From Acidimicrobiales bacterium mtb01 (GTDB lineage: Bacteria > Actinomycetota > Acidimicrobiia > Acidimicrobiales > Ilumatobacteraceae): a stretch of DNA of 64,000 nucleotides. Where the stretch lies: assembly GCA_004379135.1 (NCBI GenBank), contig NBNI01000007.1, positions 545,501-609,500 of the forward strand, in the 5' to 3' direction. Position numbers and translations under genes: made by a program. Position 1 is the stretch's first letter, and every line of letters starts with the position of its first letter. The notes under the pieces are model-generated. The model worked only from the letters and a program-made list of their open reading frames with translations, had not been told where the DNA came from and did not search any database. This document shows positions 61,445 to 64,000 of the stretch, in pieces.

Positions 61445-61867
61445 TCACACGAGCACGAACATCAACTCGCATTCGCACGCGGTCTGGCCGTCGACGCTCG
61501 CCCGGCCGCTCCCCTTGCCCGCGCGCGACGACATTCGTCCGAGTTCGACGTCGAGAGTGAGCACGTCTCCCGGCACGACCTGACGGCGGAATCGGGCGCC
61601 GTCCAGACCTCCGAAGAGCGGAAGGCGGCCAGCATGGTCGGCCGATGTCAACACCGCCACCGCTCCCAATTGGGCGATGGCCTCGCACATCAGCACGCCC
61701 GGCAGCGTCGGCCGACCCGGAAAGTGTCCGGGAAAGAACCACTCGTCTCCGGACAGACGCCAGATGCCGGTCGCCGAGCGACCGGGTTCGAGGGCAGTCA
61801 ACTCGTCGACGAAGAGGAACGGCGGTCGGTGCGGCAGGACATCGATCGGCCGCGGGAAGTTCGTCAC
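61445..61867 (-). CDS. fabZ: 3-hydroxyacyl-ACP dehydratase, FabZ type
   Basis: This hotdog-fold dehydratase makes the enoyl-ACP in fatty-acid elongation. The diagnostic motifs are LPHRPPFLFVD at the N-terminus, the catalytic His in FFPGHFPGRPTLPGVL near 48, and Glu in MCEAIAQLGAVAVL just after. It has 140 residues. GTG at 61867 overlaps the bcp stop (GTGA), so it is transcribed with bcp rather than with the fab operon that it meets head-on. This is the missing dehydratase of that operon. A lipid A role is unlikely in an actinobacterium. Confidence 0.9.
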   Translation of the reverse strand: MTNFPRPIDVLPHRPPFLFVDELTALEPGRSATGIWRLSGDEWFFPGHFPGRPTLPGVLMCEAIAQLGAVAVLTSADHAGRLPLFGGLDGARFRRQVVPGDVLTLDVELGRMSSRAGKGSGRASVDGQTACECELMFVLV

Positions 61868-62313
61868 TTCAACGCCTTCAACAGGTTCGCCGGCGTGTCC
61901 TTGGGCGAGACCTTGTACCAGGCCTGTTCGATCTTCCCGTCCGGACCGACGAGGAACGCCGACCTCTCGATCCCCATGTACGTGCGGCCGTACATCGACT
62001 TCTGCTTCCAGACGAAGTATTTCTCGGCCACCACGTGTTCGGTGTCGGCCAACAACGGGAACGGCAGTTCGTACTTGTCGGCGAACTTCTCCTGCTTGGC
62101 GGGAGCATCGGGTGAGATCCCGATGATCGCGGTGTCGCCGATCTTCTTGGCGATGTCGCGCAGTCCGCACGACTGCTGGGTGCATCCGGGTGTGTCGGCC
62201 TTCGGATAGAAGTACACGAGCACACGACGACCGACGTACGACGCGAGCGTGACCGTGCTTCCGTTCTGATCGAGGAGCTTGAACGCGGGAGCTTTCTTGC
62301 CGGCTTCGAGCAT
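61864..62313 (-). CDS. bcp: thioredoxin-dependent thiol peroxidase (Bcp/PrxQ peroxiredoxin)
   Basis: This reduces hydrogen peroxide and organic peroxides using thioredoxin. The peroxidatic Cys is in VYFYPKADTPGCTQQSCGLRD, with the resolving Cys five residues on, the PrxQ atypical two-Cys pattern. AFKLLDQNG, VIGISPDAPAKQEKFADKY and FPLLADTEHVVAEKYFVW follow. It has 149 residues. I start at ATG 62313, where a TACAGT box ends 6 nt upstream; the longer frame has no support. Confidence 0.95.
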   Translation of the reverse strand: MLEAGKKAPAFKLLDQNGSTVTLASYVGRRVLVYFYPKADTPGCTQQSCGLRDIAKKIGDTAIIGISPDAPAKQEKFADKYELPFPLLADTEHVVAEKYFVWKQKSMYGRTYMGIERSAFLVGPDGKIEQAWYKVSPKDTPANLLKALK

Positions 62314-62319
62314 GCTCGA

Positions 62320-62325
62320 ACTGTA
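62320..62325 (-). promoter_or_regulatory. -10 box of leaderless promoter for bcp-fabZ
   Basis: TACAGT on the minus strand ends 6 nt before the ATG at 62313. It falls just before the TAG stop of the upstream small gene. Confidence 0.5.
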
Positions 62326-62329
62326 GTGA

Positions 62330-62665
62330 CTAACCGTTGCCGTCGTTCGATCGACGACGTTCGAGCGGCTGCATCCCCCACTTGCCACGGCCGCGTGCGT
62401 GGGCGTGATAGTGATCGGGGATGTTGCGCATGTTGTCGTCGATGTAGATCTCGTCCACGAAGTGCTCGCCGACGACCGACCGGAGAAGATCGTGCAATCT
62501 CTGCTTCACGTCCGCGGGAGGGTTGGGATCGTGCACGCGCCACACGACCATCGGAACCGAACACACCTCGCATTCTGCGATCCAGCACAGATCGTCCTCA
62601 TGAAACCACTCGGACAAACGAGCGGCCTCGCACAGGTCACACGCTCCAGGAGAGGAGTCCGCCAC
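62330..62665 (-). CDS. small Cys/His-rich protein of unknown function
   Basis: This 111-residue soluble protein has two CxxC pairs (ACDLCEAA near 9 and AECEVCSVP near 30), an extra Cys in DDLCWIAE and a His-rich segment IPDHYHAHARGRGKW near 85. The arrangement suggests a metal-bound fold, perhaps zinc. The middle part (DVKQRLHDLLRSVVGEHFVDEIYIDD) looks helical. I do not recognise the family. GTG at 62665 has a degenerate -10 box CAGACT 6 nt upstream. It ends with TAG, 16 nt before bcp. Confidence 0.75.
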   Translation of the reverse strand: MADSSPGACDLCEAARLSEWFHEDDLCWIAECEVCSVPMVVWRVHDPNPPADVKQRLHDLLRSVVGEHFVDEIYIDDNMRNIPDHYHAHARGRGKWGMQPLERRRSNDGNG

Positions 62666-62671
62666 GTTCCG

Positions 62672-62677
62672 AGTCTG
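62672..62677 (-). promoter_or_regulatory. weak -10 box for the small Cys-rich gene
   Basis: CAGACT on the minus strand ends 6 nt before the GTG at 62665. It differs from TANNNT by one base. Confidence 0.35.
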
Positions 62678-62722
62678 ACACGACTCGCAACGAGCAGAAG
62701 GTGACCGGCACGAGGCCGCTCA

Positions 62723-62743
62723 CGACGGCGACTGACGCCGTCG
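62723..62743 (-). terminator. hairpin downstream of the fasciclin gene
   Basis: A perfect 8-bp stem CGACGGCG/CGCCGTCG with a 5-nt loop starts 17 nt after the fasciclin stop. No T tract follows, so it may be a U-less terminator or mRNA-stabilising hairpin. Confidence 0.5.
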
Positions 62744-62759
62744 ACGATTCAGTTGTCGA

Positions 62760-63293
62760 TCAGAGTGCGGCCGGGTCGACGTCCGGGGGAAGAATCACGG
62801 CGTCGATCACATGGATCACACCGTTGCTCGCCGCAACGTCGGCCGCCACCACATTGGCTCCATTCACCTGGACACCACCGTCGTTGGTGGTGACGGCGAT
62901 GGTCTGACCCTCAACGCTCGGAACGTCACCGGCGGTCACATCGGCGGCCATGACCTTGCCGGCGACCACGTGGTAGGTGAGGATCTTCACGAGAACGTCC
63001 TTGTTCTCCGGAAGAAGGAGCTTCTCGAGAATGCCCGCGGGTAACGCCTCGAAGGCGGCGTTGGTGGGAGCGAACACCGTGAACGGGCCGGCTCCCTGCA
63101 GGGTCTCGACGAGACCAGCCGCCTGAACCGCGGCCACCAGGGTCGAGAAGTCGGCGTTGCCACTGGCCACGGCGACGATGTCGCCCGCCTCGGCGGCCGC
63201 CGCGGTGGTCTCGACGTTCGGTTCGTCGTCGCCGCAGGCGGCCAGGACGGTCAGGGCCACGGCGGTTGCCGCAGCCAGGAATGACTTGCGCAT
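62760..63293 (-). CDS. fasciclin-domain surface lipoprotein
   Basis: This is an exported lipoprotein with one fasciclin (FAS1) adhesion domain. The signal peptide [20 protein letters not shown] ends in a lipobox Cys at residue 20. The FAS1 domain begins near 45 with [38 protein letters not shown] (H1 box). It closes with [15 protein letters not shown] and [16 protein letters not shown] (H2 box). It has 177 residues. ATG at 63293 has GGAG at 5-nt spacing; the longer frame adds no signal-like sequence. The 142-nt gap upstream is comparatively A+T-rich and probably holds its promoter. Confidence 0.93.
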   Translation of the reverse strand: MRKSFLAAATAVALTVLAACGDDEPNVETTAAAAEAGDIVAVASGNADFSTLVAAVQAAGLVETLQGAGPFTVFAPTNAAFEALPAGILEKLLLPENKDVLVKILTYHVVAGKVMAADVTAGDVPSVEGQTIAVTTNDGGVQVNGANVVAADVAASNGVIHVIDAVILPPDVDPAAL

Positions 63294-63435
63294 GGAATCT
63301 CCAATTCGGTTGGGGGGAGTTTCGGACAGGTGCGGGACGAGTCCGTTGAGCATCAGGGATCCTGAAACTCATTTCCTGCCTATCACGCTAAACGACCCTG
63401 CTCACTTATTTAGCAGTAAGTCCTTTGTCACGCTG

Positions 63436-64000
63436 TCAGCGGGTCGGCCAGTGGTGTTCGAGGGCTCCCCGGACCTCGGCGATGTAGTCGCCCACCGCCT
63501 CGGCCCCCGTTTCGAGAAGTCGCCGAACGACAGCCGCCCCCTGGATGACCCCATCGGCGACCCGCGAGGCCTCCACGGCCTGTTCAGCGTTCGACACTCC
63601 GACCCCCACCACCACCGGAACCTCGGTGAGTGGCTTCAAACGACCGGCCAGAGCGGTGGCGGTACCGGCCAAGGTGGCCCGCTCCCCTGTGACCCCGAGC
63701 AGACCGACCGAGTACACGAATCCGCGCGCCCGCTCGCAGATGCGCGGCAGGCGATCGTCGGGTGCGGTGGGAGCGGCCAGCATCACCGTGGCGATGTCGG
63801 CCGCATCGGCCGCCTCGCACCACGGGCCGGCTTCTTCGAGGGGCAGGTCGGGGACGATCGCTCCGGCGATCCCGGCCTGCGACAACTGTGAAGCGAACCG
63901 TTCGTGACCCGCGTGGTGAACGGTGTTGTAGTAGCACATCACGACCAGCGGGACGTCGACGTCGAGTCGGCGAACGTCGTTCAGGATCGACACCGGTGTC
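63436..64000 (-). CDS. trpA: tryptophan synthase alpha subunit (C-terminal part, runs off the window)
   Basis: TrpA cleaves indole-3-glycerol phosphate to indole and glyceraldehyde 3-phosphate. The visible 188 codons cover the barrel from about strand 3 on: LVVMCYYNTVHHAGHERFASQ, the loop-6 region GAIVPDLPLEEAGPW, VMLAAPTAPDDRL, FVYSVGLLGVTGER, VPVVVGVGVSNAEQA and ADGVIQGAAVV. The catalytic Glu near residue 49 lies beyond position 64000. The frame stays open through the window edge; the GTG at 63993 is internal. Other trp genes are presumably upstream outside the window. Confidence 0.93.
   Translation of the reverse strand, partial: TPVSILNDVRRLDVDVPLVVMCYYNTVHHAGHERFASQLSQAGIAGAIVPDLPLEEAGPWCEAADAADIATVMLAAPTAPDDRLPRICERARGFVYSVGLLGVTGERATLAGTATALAGRLKPLTEVPVVVGVGVSNAEQAVEASRVADGVIQGAAVVRRLLETGAEAVGDYIAEVRGALEHHWPTR

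Noticed and set aside
63390-63420. GCTAAA...TTTAGC inverted repeat upstream of the fasciclin gene as an operator or terminator
   Set aside because: The arms are only 6 bp with a 16-nt loop, which is expected by chance in an A+T-richer gap.
1-64000. CRISPR array, insertion sequence, phage or toxin-antitoxin genes
   Set aside because: No regularly spaced repeats, transposase, integrase or short antitoxin-toxin pair could be found. Genes are packed throughout.

Overview
The window is a gene-dense, high-GC stretch (roughly 63-65% G+C by eye). It looks like chromosome from an actinobacterium. Three things support this. First, the order pdtaR (ANTAR regulator) - polA - methyltransferase / rpsA / coaE-uvrB / uvrA / uvrC - rapZ / gap-pgk-tpiA / secG matches the conserved actinobacterial neighbourhood known from Mycobacterium. 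Second, there are three LLM-type (probably F420-dependent) oxidoreductases. Third, most genes without a ribosome binding site carry a TANNNT -10 hexamer 6-8 nt before the start codon, the signature of leaderless transcription common in Actinobacteria. The type II fatty-acid cluster fabD-fabH-fabG-acpP-fabF and the absence of mycobacterial cell-wall genes would fit Acidimicrobiia, but that placement is an inference. No gap between genes exceeds about 150 bases, and I see no CRISPR array, insertion sequence or phage gene.

Layout. 1-5.3 kb: panB-panC (pantothenate), a DAO-type FAD oxidoreductase, proA and a metallo-beta-lactamase hydrolase, the last two divergent with overlapping -10 boxes. 5.3-6.0 kb: a TSUP permease. 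6.1-16.6 kb: one co-directional catabolic block with an M20-type carbamoylase/allantoate-amidohydrolase relative, an N-carbamoyl-D-amino-acid hydrolase, a fused [2Fe-2S]+Mo xanthine-dehydrogenase-like protein, an N-terminally shortened SsnA-like amidohydrolase, an LLM oxidoreductase, and a three-subunit Mo hydroxylase (FAD, FeS, Mo). From the fused XDH through the SsnA-like gene, and again from the LLM gene to the end, consecutive genes overlap by 4 nt. Two leaderless promoters in this block share a TTGACAAANNGTAAA element. The set looks like a route for opening nitrogen heterocycles (purine or hydantoin type). 16.6-21.6 kb, minus strand: LLM oxidoreductase, alpha/beta hydrolase, cytochrome P450 and an unusual biotinyl-carboxyltransferase fusion. 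21.7-29.5 kb: VOC/cupin protein, formylglycine-type sulfatase, a degenerate SDR, an acyl-CoA dehydrogenase broken by an in-frame TAA, a second SDR, a Rieske oxygenase and thrH.

29.5-41.3 kb, minus strand: rapZ, gap-pgk-tpiA, an oppABCDF peptide transporter (with a strong hairpin between oppA and oppB coding regions), secG, tRNA-Leu(GAG), and a secreted trypsin-like protease with cell-wall-binding repeats. The protease start codon directly follows the encoded CCA of the tRNA. The yvcK and whiA genes usually found between rapZ and gap are missing here, and the opp operon lies between tpiA and secG. 41.3-57.1 kb: methyltransferase/LLM divergent pair, uvrC, uvrA, coaE-uvrB, a NarL-type regulator, rpsA, pdtaR-polA-methyltransferase, a small coiled-coil protein and an atypical short tRNA with an apparent CAA anticodon. 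57.1-64 kb: fabD-fabH-fabG-acpP-fabF, then fabZ, bcp peroxiredoxin, a small Cys-rich unknown, a fasciclin lipoprotein and the C-terminal part of trpA running off the window.

The housekeeping genes are intact and closely packed. The main points of interest are the N-heterocycle block and its shared promoter motif, the tRNA-protease junction, the nonsense codon in the acyl-CoA dehydrogenase, the biotinyl-CT fusion, and the odd tRNA.
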